Origin: DAHUYF01 sp963838385
GTDB lineage: Bacteria; Pseudomonadota; Alphaproteobacteria; ATCC43930; CGMCC-115725
DNA length: 64,000 bases
NCBI GenBank assembly: GCA_963838385.1
Contig: CAWIRE010000005.1
Coordinates: 124,001 to 188,000, forward strand
Reading direction: 5' to 3'
A program made the position numbers and the translations under genes. Under the pieces are notes generated by a model, which saw only the letters and a list, made by a program, of their open reading frames with translations, was not told the DNA's origin and ran no database searches. Below are positions 1 through 9,236 of the stretch, one piece after another (positions within the stretch are counted from its first letter, which is position 1; each line of letters opens with the position of its first letter).

Positions 1-326
1 TCCCAGAAGGCGAGCGGCAGGTCGACGTGCTCCAGCAGGTTGCGGGCGAACTGCCGCACCCCCTGCGCCCGCGGTCCCTCGCTGCCGTCGAGGCTCACCG
101 GCAGCCCCACCACGATGCCGCCGACGCGATGCCGCTCGATCTCGGCGGCGAGCCGCGCGGCATCGTCGCGAAAGCGCGTGCGGCGGATGGTGTCGAAGGG
201 CGTCGCCACCAGCCAGGTCGTATCCGAGAGCGCCATGCCGATCGTCTTGGTGCCGACATCGAGGCCGAGGAGCCGCGCGCCGTTCGGGATCAAGCGCCTG
301 AGGTCGCTGGGGTTGCAGATCGGCAT
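1..326 (-). CDS. ruvX: Holliday junction resolvase RuvX/YqgF, partial (3' end off window)
   Basis: The minus-strand reading begins at an ATG at 326 and runs off the left edge. The N-terminal part contains LLGLDVGTKTIGMALSD, the RNase H-like DxGxxxIGxA motif of the YqgF/RuvX family, followed by GGIVVGLPVSLDGSEG, the second conserved strand and loop. The family is a cytoplasmic RNase H-fold protein linked to Holliday-junction resolution and to 16S rRNA 5'-end maturation (family knowledge). It is divergent from gatC with only 36 bp between start codons, so both promoters must lie in or next to that gap. The C-terminal catalytic residues lie outside the window. Confidence 0.9.
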   Translation of the reverse strand, partial: MPICNPSDLRRLIPNGARLLGLDVGTKTIGMALSDTTWLVATPFDTIRRTRFRDDAARLAAEIERHRVGGIVVGLPVSLDGSEGPRAQGVRQFARNLLEHVDLPLAFW

Positions 327-362
327 GGCCAGTGCTACGTAAACCGGGGAGACATCTACATC

Positions 363-650
363 ATGGCACTGGACAAAACCACCGTGGCGCGGATCGCCGC
401 GCTGGCGCGCATCAAACTGCCCCCGTCCGAGCAGGAGCATCTCGCCGAGGAGCTGTCGACGATCCTCGGCTGGATCGAGCAGCTGGGCGAGGTCGACACC
501 GCCGGCGTCGAGCCGATGTCGAGCGTCGCGGCGATGCGGCTGCCGATGCGCGAGGACGAGGTCACCGACGGCAATTGCCGCGACCGGATCCTCGCCAACG
601 CGCCGGCCTCCGAGCGCGGCTTCTTCACCGTCCCCAAGGTGGTGGAGTAG
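363..650 (+). CDS. gatC: Aspartyl/glutamyl-tRNA(Asn/Gln) amidotransferase subunit C
   Basis: A 95-aa protein beginning MALDKTTVARIAALARIKL, with the GatC pattern of an N-terminal helix, the segment STILGWIEQLGEVDTAGVEP, and a terminal LANAPASERGFFTVPKVVE. GatC is the small clamp that holds GatA and GatB together in the transamidosome, which converts Glu-tRNA(Gln) or Asp-tRNA(Asn) to the amide forms. Length is normal for the family. An in-frame open reading frame extends upstream to position 27, but that part only mirrors ruvX on the other strand, so the ATG at 363 is chosen. Its stop codon abuts the gatA ATG directly, indicating an operon and translational coupling. Confidence 0.95.
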   Translation: MALDKTTVARIAALARIKLPPSEQEHLAEELSTILGWIEQLGEVDTAGVEPMSSVAAMRLPMREDEVTDGNCRDRILANAPASERGFFTVPKVVE

Positions 651-2132
651 ATGGCGGCGCTCACCGATCTCACCATCGCCGAGGCGCGCGACGGGCTCGC
701 CGCGAAGCGCTTCTCGGCGCGCGAGCTGACGCAGGCGCATCTCGCGGCGATGGAGAAGGCGCGGGCGCTCAACGCCTATCTGGTCGAGACGCCGGAGCGC
801 GCGCTCGCCATGGCGGCAGCCTCCGACGCGCGGATCGCCCGCGGCGAGGCGCTGCCGATGGAGGGCATGCCGCTCGCCATCAAGGATCTCTTCTGCACCG
901 AGGGCGTGCTCACCACCGCCGGCTCGCGCATCCTCAAGGACTTCAAGCCGCCTTACGAATCCACCGTCACCGCCAAGCTGTGGCAGGCGGGCGCGGTGAT
1001 GCTGGGCAAGGTCAACATGGACGAGTTCGCCATGGGCTCGTCGAACGCCACCTGCGCCCATGGCGCGGTGGAGAATCCCTGGCGCCGGCCCGGCGACAAC
1101 CGGCCGCTGGTGCCGGGAGGGTCCTCGGGCGGCTCGGCGGCGGCGGTGGCGGCGCGCGCCGCGATCGCGGCCACCGGCACCGATACCGGCGGCTCGATCC
1201 GCCAGCCGGCGAGCTTCTGCGGCATCGTCGGCATGAAGCCCACCTATGGCCGCTGCTCGCGCTGGGGCATCGTCGCCTTCGCCTCCTCGCTCGACCAGGC
1301 TGGGCCGATGACGCGCAGCGTGCGCGACGCCGCCATCATGCTGAAGGCGATGGCCGGGCACGATCCCAAGGATTCGACCTCGGCGCCGCTGCCGGTGCCG
1401 GATTTCGAGGCGGCGCTCACCGGCGAGATCAAGGGGCTCCGGATCGGCATTCCGCGCGAATACCGGCTCGACGGCATGCCGGCCGAGATCGAGGCGCTGT
1501 GGCAGCGCGGCATCGACTGGCTGAGGGCCGCCGGCGCCGAGCCGGTCGAGGTCAGCCTCAGTCTCACGAAATACGCGCTCCCCGCCTATTACATCATCGC
1601 GCCCGCCGAGGCCTCCTCCAACCTCGCGCGCTATGACGGCGTGCGTTTCGGGCTGCGCGTCCCGGGCACCTCGCTCGATGAGATGTACGAGAACACCCGC
1701 GCGGAAGGCTTCGGCCCCGAGGTGCGCCGGCGCATCCTCATCGGGACCTACGTGCTGTCGGCAGGGTATTACGACGCCTATTATCTCAAGGCGCAGCAGG
1801 TGCGCACGCTGATCGCCCGCGACTTCGCCGCCGCCTTCGAGCGCTGCGATGCGCTGCTGACGCCGACGGCGCCGTCCGCCGCCTTCGCGATCGGCGAGAA
1901 GCAGGACAATCCCATCGCCATGTACCTCAACGACGTCTTCACCGTGCCGGTCAACCTCGCGGGCCTGCCCGGCATCTCGGTGCCGGCGGGGCTCTCGGCC
2001 GAGGGACTGCCGCTCGGGCTGCAGGTGATCGGCCGCGCCTTCGACGAAGCGACCGTGCTGCGTGTCGGCGGCGTCATCGAAGGCGCCGCGGGCTTCGTCG
2101 CGAGGCCGGCTTTCCCGCCGGGAGACGCATGA
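651..2132 (+). CDS. gatA: Aspartyl/glutamyl-tRNA(Asn/Gln) amidotransferase subunit A
   Basis: A 493-aa amidase-signature enzyme that hydrolyses glutamine and supplies ammonia for tRNA transamidation. The Ser-cisSer-Lys triad is visible: Lys78 in LAIKDLF, Ser158 in PGGSSGGSAAAVA, and Ser182 in GTDTGGSIRQPA. The full expected length is present, with the C-terminal PLGLQVIGRAFDEATVLRVG typical of GatA. It starts immediately after the gatC stop and overlaps gatB by 4 nt (ATGA), so the three subunits are coupled. Having all three subunits implies that at least one of Asn-tRNA or Gln-tRNA is made indirectly, as is usual in alphaproteobacteria. Confidence 0.97.
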   Translation: MAALTDLTIAEARDGLAAKRFSARELTQAHLAAMEKARALNAYLVETPERALAMAAASDARIARGEALPMEGMPLAIKDLFCTEGVLTTAGSRILKDFKPPYESTVTAKLWQAGAVMLGKVNMDEFAMGSSNATCAHGAVENPWRRPGDNRPLVPGGSSGGSAAAVAARAAIAATGTDTGGSIRQPASFCGIVGMKPTYGRCSRWGIVAFASSLDQAGPMTRSVRDAAIMLKAMAGHDPKDSTSAPLPVPDFEAALTGEIKGLRIGIPREYRLDGMPAEIEALWQRGIDWLRAAGAEPVEVSLSLTKYALPAYYIIAPAEASSNLARYDGVRFGLRVPGTSLDEMYENTRAEGFGPEVRRRILIGTYVLSAGYYDAYYLKAQQVRTLIARDFAAAFERCDALLTPTAPSAAFAIGEKQDNPIAMYLNDVFTVPVNLAGLPGISVPAGLSAEGLPLGLQVIGRAFDEATVLRVGGVIEGAAGFVARPAFPPGDA

Positions 2133-3586
2133 TGGCCGATTTCATCGAGGGTCGGACCGGTGCCTGGGAGGTGGTGATCGGCCTCGAGGCGCATGCCCAG
2201 ATCATCTCGCAGGCGAAGCTCTTCTCGGGCGCCGCCACCGCCTTCGGAGCCGAGCCCAACACCCAGGTCTCGACCGTCGATGCCGCCTTTCCCGGCATGC
2301 TGCCGGTGATCAACCGGCATTGCGTCGAGCAGGCGGTGAAGACCGGCCTCGGCCTCGATGCCGAGATCAACCTGGTCTCGGTGTTCGACCGCAAGAACTA
2401 TTTCTACGCCGATCTGCCGGCGGGCTATCAGATCTCGCAGTACAGCCGCCCGATCGTCGGCAAGGGCCGGATCACGCTGGACATGCCGGACGGCTCGATC
2501 CGCGCGATCGGCATCACCCGGCTCCATCTCGAGCAGGATGCGGGCAAGAGCCTCCACGACCAGCATCCGACGCTCACCTATGTCGACCTCAACCGGGCCG
2601 GCGTGGCGCTGATGGAGATCGTCTCGGAGCCCGACCTGCGGAGCGCCGAGGAGGCCGGGGCCTATCTGCGCAAGCTGCGCTCGATCCTGCGCTATCTCGG
2701 CACCTGCGACGGCAACATGGAGGAGGGCAGCCTGCGCTGCGATTGCAACGTATCGGTGCGCCGGCCGGGCGGGCCGCTGGGCACGCGCTGCGAGATCAAG
2801 AACGTCAACTCGATCCGCTTCGTCATGCTGGCGATCGAGCACGAGGCGCGGCGCCAGATCGAGCTGATCGAGGAGGGCGGCACCGTCAGGCAGGAGACGC
2901 GCCTCTTCGATGCCGGCCGCGGCGTGACGCGGCCGATGCGCTCCAAGGAGGAGGCGCACGACTACCGCTATTTCCCCGACCCCGACCTGCTGCCGCTCAC
3001 CCTCGATGCGGCTTGGGTCGAGACGCTGCGGCGCGGCCTGCCGGAGCTGCCGGACGCGAAGCAGGCGCGCTTCGTCGCCGACTACAAGCTGTCGCCCGAC
3101 GATGCCGGCGTGCTGGTGGCGGAGCAGGCAAGCGCCGATTATTTCGAGGCCGTGGCCAAGGGGCGCGATCCCAAGCTCGCCGCGAATTGGGTGATGGTGG
3201 AGCTCTTTGGCGCGCTGAACCGGCTGGGCCTCGGCATCGAGCGGTCACCAGTCCCGGCCCCGGCGCTGGGCGAGCTCGTCGATCTCATCCGCGACGGCAC
3301 GCTCTCCGGCCGTCTCGCCAAGGAGGTCTTCGCCGCCATGGTCGAGACCGGCAAGAGCGCCGCCGCCATCGTCGGCGAGCGCGGCCTCAAGCAGGTGACC
3401 GACAGCGGCGCCATCGAGGGCGCCATCGACGCGGTGCTCGCGGCCCAGGCCGACAAGGTCGCGGAGTACCGCGCCGGGAAGGAGAAGCTCTTCGGCTTCT
3501 TCGTCGGCCAGGTGATGAAGGCGACCGGGGGCAAGGCCAATCCGGCCCTGCTCAACGATCTGCTCCGCCAGAAGCTTGCCGGGTGA
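2129..3586 (+). CDS. gatB: Aspartyl/glutamyl-tRNA(Asn/Gln) amidotransferase subunit B
   Basis: A 485-aa protein with the GatB N-terminal kinase-like domain: WEVVIGLEAHAQI near residue 15, FYADLPAGYQISQYS, LHLEQDAGKSLHD, and EIKNVNSIRF. A C-terminal YqeY-like tail follows (SGRLAKEVFAAMVETGKSA), ending NPALLNDLLRQKLAG. GatB binds and phosphorylates the misacylated tRNA, then amidates it using ammonia from GatA. Two ATG codons in a row (MMADF) start the frame. The first overlaps the gatA stop as ATGA. It is the last gene of gatCAB; no convincing terminator was seen in the short gap after it. Confidence 0.97.
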   Translation: MMADFIEGRTGAWEVVIGLEAHAQIISQAKLFSGAATAFGAEPNTQVSTVDAAFPGMLPVINRHCVEQAVKTGLGLDAEINLVSVFDRKNYFYADLPAGYQISQYSRPIVGKGRITLDMPDGSIRAIGITRLHLEQDAGKSLHDQHPTLTYVDLNRAGVALMEIVSEPDLRSAEEAGAYLRKLRSILRYLGTCDGNMEEGSLRCDCNVSVRRPGGPLGTRCEIKNVNSIRFVMLAIEHEARRQIELIEEGGTVRQETRLFDAGRGVTRPMRSKEEAHDYRYFPDPDLLPLTLDAAWVETLRRGLPELPDAKQARFVADYKLSPDDAGVLVAEQASADYFEAVAKGRDPKLAANWVMVELFGALNRLGLGIERSPVPAPALGELVDLIRDGTLSGRLAKEVFAAMVETGKSAAAIVGERGLKQVTDSGAIEGAIDAVLAAQADKVAEYRAGKEKLFGFFVGQVMKATGGKANPALLNDLLRQKLAG

Positions 3587-3752
3587 GCGGCAAGGCCTTC
3601 ACCACTAAGAGCTCTTCCGCGGCACGGCCGCGGCTCGTAAGGTGGCGCGGCGATCGGCGCCGGGCGCTCTCGCCGTCGCGCGAGCGGCGCGAAAGCCAGC
3701 AGGCGCGTTGACAGCAGAGGCGGTCGTGCAGCACGCGCGCAACCCCGACAGG

Positions 3753-3902
3753 ATGGCGCCGGCGGCCGCTCCGGCCCCCGAAGCCGAGTGTCCTGACACG
3801 GCGGAGCGGTGGCCGGCCGGGCGGCGGATCATGTTCATGATCGGCGCCGCCCTGCTGTGCTGGGCGGCTCTCCTGCTCCTGGGCTGGTGGCTGATCGGGT
3901 AG
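3753..3902 (+). CDS. Small hypothetical protein with C-terminal membrane segment
   Basis: A short frame after gatB. From the ATG at 3753 it encodes about 49 residues: a Pro/Ala-rich N-terminus, then FMIGAALLCWAALLLLGWWL, one clear hydrophobic transmembrane segment at the very end. The same frame can be extended upstream to a GTG at 3642 (86 aa), but that part is low-complexity Arg/Ala sequence with no good ribosome-binding site. No family is recognised. The tail-anchored shape is the only support for coding, so this may be spurious. Confidence 0.35.
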   Translation: MAPAAAPAPEAECPDTAERWPAGRRIMFMIGAALLCWAALLLLGWWLIG

Positions 3903-4048
3903 GGTAGGGCTGGAATAACCCTTTGGGGGCGGGCAGGCGGCTGCGGCAAGTTGGTGACAGTCGGGGATCAATCTGGGGGCTAGCCCGTTGAAGCCTTGCG
4001 CTTCTGGTCGGGTGCGGATAACAAATCAGGGAGGCTGAGGGGCCTGGG

Positions 4049-5420
4049 ATGGGGTGGCATATGCGGGAGCGGATCGCGGCGTTGCTGGCGGGGGCGGGCA
4101 TGGCGCTGATGCCGGCGATGGCTTGGGGGCAGGGGTATTTCACGGACCCCATGGTGCCGTTCGCGCCGCTGCCGCTGGGGCCGGGCATCATAGCGCCGCC
4201 GGCGGCGCAGCAATTCCTCCCCCTGGGCATGTCGGTCACCGACCGGCTGCGGCCGGAGATCAACCCGCTCGGGATTTGCTTTGGCGACTTCTTCTTTTTT
4301 CCGCGGGCGGAGCTCGGCGAGTATTACGACGACAACATCTTCGCCACCACCACCGGGCGTACCGGCGCCTTCATCACGGAGCTGCAGCCGGGATTCGATA
4401 TTCGCTCGAACCTGCCGCAGAACGCGATCAATCTCAGCGCCGGCGGTGCGTTCACCCGCTACGACACCCACACCAGCCTCAATACCGATGACGGCTATGG
4501 CGATTTGAACGGCCGGCTCGATGTCGACAACCAGCACTATTTCTCCGCCGATGTCCGCGCCGAGCAGAACCACATCAACATCGGTGCGCCCGAAGTGCCG
4601 GGAAACGCGGCCGCGCCGCTGCGTTTCAACGATTACAACGGCACGGTCGCCTTCGACCAGTATCGGCTGCGCATCGGCTACGAGATCTCGGGCACGGTGC
4701 GCCGGGAGGAATATAACGCGTTGCCGCTGGTGGGCGGCGGCTTCACGCCGGAGAGCAATCTCAACAACTTCGCCTATGAAGGGGCGCTGCGCACCTATTA
4801 CGAGTTCATGCCCGGCTATCAGGCCTATATTCGCGCGGCCTACAATCAGCGCGACTACGACCATGCCGAGGGCTTCGGCATTCCCATTCTGAGCTCCAGC
4901 GGCTACCGGATCGATGTCGGCAGCCGGATCAATCTCACCAACGTCACCTATCTCGACCTCTTCGTGGGCTATCTCGACCAGAACTACGAGGCGAGCCAGT
5001 TCGGCAGCATCGGCGGCATCGATTTCGGCGCCAATGTCGTGTGGAACGCAACGCAGCTCACCACGGTGAAATTCCAGACCGGGCGTACCGTGGAGGACAT
5101 CAACAGCGCGGTGCTGGGGGTCGGCACCGGCTTCAATTCGCCGGGCTATCTGGAGACCACCGTCGGGGCCAGCGTCGACCACGAGCTGTTGCGCCACCTG
5201 CTGCTCAACGGCAACGTCGCCTACACCAACGACGCCTTCCAGAACATCACCCGCACGGACAACATCTACTCGATCGGCGCCGGCGCCAAATACCTGATGA
5301 CGCGCAACCTCTATCTCGGCGGCAGCTACACCTTCGAGAAGGTCGAACTCGACCGGCCAGGGAGCGATGTTCCCCTACACCAGCAACATCTTCCTGCTGC
5401 GGCTCAGCACCCAGCTCTGA
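4049..5420 (+). CDS. Outer-membrane beta-barrel protein (putative beta-barrel porin 2 type), apparent frameshift near the 3' end
   Basis: It begins MGWHMRERIAALLAGAGMAL with an AMAWGQG cleavage-like site, so it is a Sec-exported protein. The ATG at 4061 (MRERIAAL) is an equally good start. The mature part is rich in alternating aromatic/polar strands (YYDDNIFATTTGRTG, YLDLFVGYLDQNYEASQFG), as in the BBP2_2-type barrels often found in exopolysaccharide loci. After GGSYTFEKVELDR the frame loses sense. Dropping one C near 5356 restores QGAMFPYTSNIFLLRLSTQL and a stop at 5418-5420, a plausible last strand. The uncorrected frame would continue to 5503 and read into manC antisense. It converges on a sugar-nucleotide gene set, so a role in polysaccharide passage is inferred, not shown. 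Confidence 0.75.
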
Positions 5421-5426
5421 GGCCGG

Positions 5427-6869
5427 TCAGCGTCGGCCGTAGGTATCCTCGAAGCGGACGATGTCGTCCTCGCCGAGATAGCTGCCGGACTGCACCTCGA
5501 TGACGTGGAGCGGGATCTTGCCGGGGTTCTCCAGGCGATGGGGGGTGCCGAGGGGGATGTAGGTCGACTGATCCTCGTAGAGCACGATCTCGTCGTTGCC
5601 GCGCACCACCCGGGCGGTGCCCTGCACCACCACCCAATGCTCGGCGCGGTGGTGATGCATCTGCAGCGACAGCTTGGCGCCGGGCTTCACCATGATGTGC
5701 TTGACCTGGACGCGCTCGCCGCTGTGGATGGAGCGGAACGTGCCCCAGGGCCGATGCACCAGCGGATGCGCCCCGGCCTCGCGGCGGCCGGCGCGCTCGA
5801 GGCGGGCGACGATCCGCTTCACGTCCTGCGTGCGCTCGCGCGTCGCCACCATCACCGCATCGGCGGTGGCGACGACCACGAGATCCTCGACGCCGAGCGC
5901 GGCGAGGAGGCCGTGCTCGGCGCGCAGATAGCAGTTGCGCGCGTCCTCGAGCATCACGTCGCCCTGCGCGACATTGCCGGCGGCGTCCTTGCCGCTGACC
6001 TGCCACAGCGCATCCCAGGTCCCGACATCGCTCCAGCCCATGTCGACCGGCACGATGGCGGCGCGTGCGGTGTGCTCCATGACGCCGTAATCGACCGAGG
6101 TGTTCTCGGCCGCGGCGAAGGCGGCGCGGTCGAGGCGCAGGAAATCGAGGTCGCGGGAGGCCTGCTCGAAGGCCTGGCGGCAGGCGGCCACGGTGGCGGG
6201 ATGGCGGCGCTCGAGCTCCTCGACGAAGAGCGCCGCCGGGAACAGGAAGATGCCGCTGTTCCAGTAGTAGTCGCCGGCGGCGAGATAGGCCTCGGCGCGC
6301 TCGCGGTCGGGCTTCTCGACGAAGGCGGCGACCTCCAGGGCGCCGTCCGCCCCGGCGATGGGCGCGCCCGCCCGGATGTAGCCATAGCCGGTCTCCGGCC
6401 GGTCGGCGGTGATGCCGAAGGTGACGAGCCGCTCCCGGCGCGCGGCGCGCGCGGCGCGGTCGACCGCGGCGAGAAAGCTCGGCACCGCGGCGATGGCATG
6501 GTCGGAGGGCAGGACCAGCATCAGCGCGTCCGTCTCCTGCGCCAGCAGCAGCAGCGCCGCGACGCAGACCGCCGGCGCCGTGTTGCGGCCCAGCGGCTCG
6601 AGCACGATCGCCTCCGGCGCCACGCCGGCGAGGCGAAGATGCTCGGCCACGATGAAGCGATGCTCGTCATTGGCGACCACCACCGGCGGCGCGAAGCGGG
6701 CACCGTCGGCCACCCGCAGCGCCGCCTCCTGCAGCAGCGAGCGCTCGCTCAGCAGCGGCAGGAGCTGCTTGGGGTAGAGCGCCCGCGACAGCGGCCACAG
6801 CCGCGTCCCGGAGCCGCCCGACAGGATCACCGGATGGATCCGCCCCGGCATGCCCTTGCTTGCCGCCAT
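5427..6869 (-). CDS. manC: Mannose-1-phosphate guanylyltransferase / mannose-6-phosphate isomerase
   Basis: A 480-aa bifunctional type II enzyme. The N-terminal nucleotidyltransferase has VILSGGSGTRLWPLSR (about residues 12-27), VLPSDHAI and AAFVEKPDRERAEAYLAAG. The C-terminal cupin (about residues 365-475) carries HRPWGTFRSIHSGERVQVKH and LSLQMHHHRAEHWVVVQGTA, the metal-binding mannose-6-phosphate isomerase part. It makes GDP-mannose for surface polysaccharides. The start is set at the ATG at 6869 (MAASKGMPGRIHP); the frame stays open further upstream but with low-complexity sequence. It is the last gene of a minus-strand run with rfbC and an epimerase and converges on the outer-membrane barrel gene. 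Confidence 0.93.
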   Translation of the reverse strand: MAASKGMPGRIHPVILSGGSGTRLWPLSRALYPKQLLPLLSERSLLQEAALRVADGARFAPPVVVANDEHRFIVAEHLRLAGVAPEAIVLEPLGRNTAPAVCVAALLLLAQETDALMLVLPSDHAIAAVPSFLAAVDRAARAARRERLVTFGITADRPETGYGYIRAGAPIAGADGALEVAAFVEKPDRERAEAYLAAGDYYWNSGIFLFPAALFVEELERRHPATVAACRQAFEQASRDLDFLRLDRAAFAAAENTSVDYGVMEHTARAAIVPVDMGWSDVGTWDALWQVSGKDAAGNVAQGDVMLEDARNCYLRAEHGLLAALGVEDLVVVATADAVMVATRERTQDVKRIVARLERAGRREAGAHPLVHRPWGTFRSIHSGERVQVKHIMVKPGAKLSLQMHHHRAEHWVVVQGTARVVRGNDEIVLYEDQSTYIPLGTPHRLENPGKIPLHVIEVQSGSYLGEDDIVRFEDTYGRR

Positions 6870-6954
6870 GTCATCGTCTCCTCGCCGGCCGGAAGCCGAC
6901 GAAATCGGTGGGGCGCAGCCTAGCCGGAGCGCCAGGCCGGAGCAAACCGCGCGA

Positions 6955-7506
6955 TCACCCCGAGACTGCCTCGGCCACGCTGCGGTAGTCCGGCCAGGCC
7001 GCGTCGCGGGGCGCGATCGCGGCCACGGGGAGCGGCCAGGCGATCGCGAAGGCGGGATCGTCGTAGCGCACGCCGGCGGCGGCTTCGGGCGCATGGAAAC
7101 TCGAGATGTGGTAGAGCACCTCGCTGTCGGGCTCCAGCGTCTGGAAGCCGTGCGCGAAGCCTTCCGGCAGGAACAGCGCGCTGCCGTTGTCGGCGCTGAG
7201 CTCGAAGCCCTGCCACTGCCCGCGCGTCGGCGATTGCGACCGGAGATCGAGCGCCACGTCCCAGACGGCGCCGCGGATGCAGCGCACCAGCTTCGCCTCC
7301 GCGTGCGGCGGACGCTGAAAATGCATGCCGCGCAGCGTTCCCCGCCGGCGGTTGAACGACAGGCTGACCTGGGCGAGCCTCGCCTCGAGACCGTGCTCGG
7401 CGAATTCGCGCGCGCACCAGCTGCGCGCGAACCAGCCGCGGTCGTCCTCGTGCCGCTCCATGGTCACGAGCTGCAGGCCGCCGAGGCACGCCGGGGAGAA
7501 GATCAT
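6955..7506 (-). CDS. rfbC: dTDP-4-dehydrorhamnose 3,5-epimerase family protein (RmlC-like cupin)
   Basis: A 183-aa RmlC-type cupin: LVTMERHEDDRGWFARSWCA at residues 14-33, RGTLRGMHFQRPPHAEAKLV containing the catalytic-type His62, GAVWDVALDLR, and FLPEGFAHGFQTLEPDSEVL. The family epimerises C3 and C5 of 4-keto-6-deoxy sugar nucleotides. Which sugar is used here cannot be read from sequence: rfbA, rfbB and rfbD are not beside it, and the upstream gene is a generic sugar-nucleotide epimerase. The ATG overlaps the stop of that epimerase by 4 nt, so the pair is translationally coupled. Confidence 0.85.
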   Translation of the reverse strand: MIFSPACLGGLQLVTMERHEDDRGWFARSWCAREFAEHGLEARLAQVSLSFNRRRGTLRGMHFQRPPHAEAKLVRCIRGAVWDVALDLRSQSPTRGQWQGFELSADNGSALFLPEGFAHGFQTLEPDSEVLYHISSFHAPEAAAGVRYDDPAFAIAWPLPVAAIAPRDAAWPDYRSVAEAVSG

Positions 7507-8552
7507 GCCGGGGTGGCGCGCTCGGCGGCTTCGCGGAAATGGAAATCCTCGTCGATCTGCCGCGTGGCGAGGAGGTATTTGAGCTGCAGCAGCCTGGTAT
7601 AGGCGCGATAGCCGAACATCTCCTTCGACAGCTCGATGCGCTCGAAGATGTCGCGCAGCTGGCGCGCGCCGCGCTCGGCCGTCCAGCGGCAGCGGAAGGT
7701 AGGCAGGTGGCGATGGATCTTGGCAAAGGAGACGCGGTAGCTGCGCGTGTCGCCGCTGGGCGGGCCGAAGGTCAGGACGCAGCCCGGGAAGGCGGCGGCG
7801 ATGATCTCGGCGATCTCGCGGATGCGATAGTTCTGCTCGTCGCTGCCGACGTTGAAGACCTGATTGTGCACCGCCTCGCGCGGCGCCTCCAGCGCCAGCC
7901 GGATCGCCTCGCAGATGTCGTTGACATGGACCAGCGGCCGCCAGGGCGTCCCGTCGCTGGTCATCTTGATCTCGCCGCCGGTCCAGGCGTGGCCGGCGAG
8001 ATTGTTGAGCACGATGTCGAAGCGCATGCGCGGGCTCGCGCCGTAGGCGGTGGCGTTGCGCAGGAAGACCGGGGTGAAGCGCTCGTCGGCCAGCGCCTGC
8101 ACGTCGCGCTCGACCATCGTCTTGCAGCGCGCATAGGCGGTCTGCGGGTTGGGGCTCGAGCTCTCGCTCTTGATCTCGTCGCTGCCGGCCCCGTAGACGC
8201 TGCAGGACGAGGTATAGATGAAGCGGCGCAGCCCGGCGGCCCGGCAGGTGCGCGCGAGATCGACCGAGCCGCGATGGTTGATCTCGTAGGTGAGGCGCTG
8301 ATCGTGCTCGCCGAGCGGATCGTTGGAAAGTTCCGCAAGATGCACCACGGCGTCGAAATCGACGACATCGGCGGCATCGATGCGGCGAATGTCCTGCGTC
8401 GCCACCGGCGGCCGGCGGCGGCCGTCGTCGTAGAGCCAGCCGTTGCGGTAGAAGCCGCAATCGAGCCCGCTCACCTCGTGACCGTGATCGGCGAGATAGG
8501 GGCCCAGTATCGCTCCGATATAGCCATCCGCCCCCGTAACCAGCACTTTCAT
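7503..8552 (-). CDS. NAD-dependent sugar-nucleotide epimerase/dehydratase (extended SDR)
   Basis: A 349-aa extended short-chain dehydrogenase. The Rossmann motif TGADGYIGA is at residues 6-14. Catalytic-type YTSSCSVYG and TAYARCK give Tyr140 and Lys144. VFLRNATAYGASPRMRFD and RPLVHVNDICEAI are the usual substrate-domain landmarks. It acts on an NDP-sugar in the cytoplasm, and substrate is not determinable from motifs. It is first in the epimerase-rfbC-manC run, which together suggests synthesis of a deoxysugar and GDP-mannose for an envelope polysaccharide. About 280 bp upstream without a convincing gene would hold the promoter. Confidence 0.85.
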   Translation of the reverse strand: MKVLVTGADGYIGAILGPYLADHGHEVSGLDCGFYRNGWLYDDGRRRPPVATQDIRRIDAADVVDFDAVVHLAELSNDPLGEHDQRLTYEINHRGSVDLARTCRAAGLRRFIYTSSCSVYGAGSDEIKSESSSPNPQTAYARCKTMVERDVQALADERFTPVFLRNATAYGASPRMRFDIVLNNLAGHAWTGGEIKMTSDGTPWRPLVHVNDICEAIRLALEAPREAVHNQVFNVGSDEQNYRIREIAEIIAAAFPGCVLTFGPPSGDTRSYRVSFAKIHRHLPTFRCRWTAERGARQLRDIFERIELSKEMFGYRAYTRLLQLKYLLATRQIDEDFHFREAAERATPA

Positions 8553-8829
8553 GCCGCCGCTCCGCTGCTGTGGTGGGGTCGGCGCACATCGCGCTGTAGG
8601 CGAGGCGCAAGCGCCGGCACCGAAAAGAAGCTGCGGGTTGAACGTCTGCTACGGGGCTTGGTTCCGGCGTCGCGCGAGCCCCGGCGCGGCTGCATCTGCT
8701 CACGCACAAGGTGCGATGCGACGGATGGAACCCGATCTCAGGGAGCTTCAGCGCGCGGTGGTATGCGGTGATTGCCGAGCGCAGAGCGGCGCGCGGCTTG
8801 CGCCGGCGGGCGCCGCGACGGCGCGCGGC

Positions 8830-9045
8830 TCAGAGCGCTGCGCGCGGCCGGCCAGGGCGGCGCGGCGACCCGGCAAAGGCGACCACCTCGGCCGCCTCGC
8901 TACGGTCGAGCGCGCGCAATTCGGCGCGGCAACGCTCCAGCGCCTGCAGATCGCGAGCATCCTCGCGGTCGGCAACGTCCATATAGCTGATCTTGATTTC
9001 AACGAGATCGAGCAGCATCTCGATCGTGCGTTTCGACAGAGACAT
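8830..9045 (-). CDS. Conserved-looking small hypothetical protein
   Basis: A 71-residue protein, MSLSKRTIEMLLDLVEIKIS at its start, then helical and charged (DREDARDLQALERCRAELRA), ending in a basic Pro/Arg tail. No domain is recognised. The start is supported by a good ribosome-binding site on the minus strand (GGGAGG about 6-8 nt before the ATG). From memory, similar short proteins with the same opening occur in other Rhodospirillales, but that was not checked. Function unknown; a helical cytoplasmic protein is all that can be said. Confidence 0.6.
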   Translation of the reverse strand: MSLSKRTIEMLLDLVEIKISYMDVADREDARDLQALERCRAELRALDRSEAAEVVAFAGSPRRPGRPRAAL

Positions 9046-9168
9046 CTCCCGCCTCCCATGAATGTCTCTGACGCCATCATCGCGGGGGTTTTCTTAAAAT
9101 GCCGTAAATCGCGGAGCGGTTGCGCGCTCTTGTCGATCTTTCCGCCGGCGTAATTATCCACAGCCGCG

Positions 9169-9198
9169 TTGACAGCGCCTCGGAGCGGCCGCTAAAAC
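9169..9198 (+). promoter_or_regulatory. Probable sigma-70-type promoter of tRNA-Ser
   Basis: A perfect TTGACA at 9169-9174 is followed after 18 bp by TAAAAC at 9193-9198, about 38 bp upstream of the mature tRNA 5' end. Position, orientation and spacing fit a housekeeping promoter. Confidence 0.55.
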
Positions 9199-9236
9199 CC
9201 GTTCGGCATGCGCCGTGACGATGCTCACTCTTCGGT

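Noticed and set aside
6955..8709. A 584-residue protein ending in RmlC
   Set aside because: Only its C-terminal 183 residues are RmlC; the remainder is the epimerase gene read in the wrong frame.
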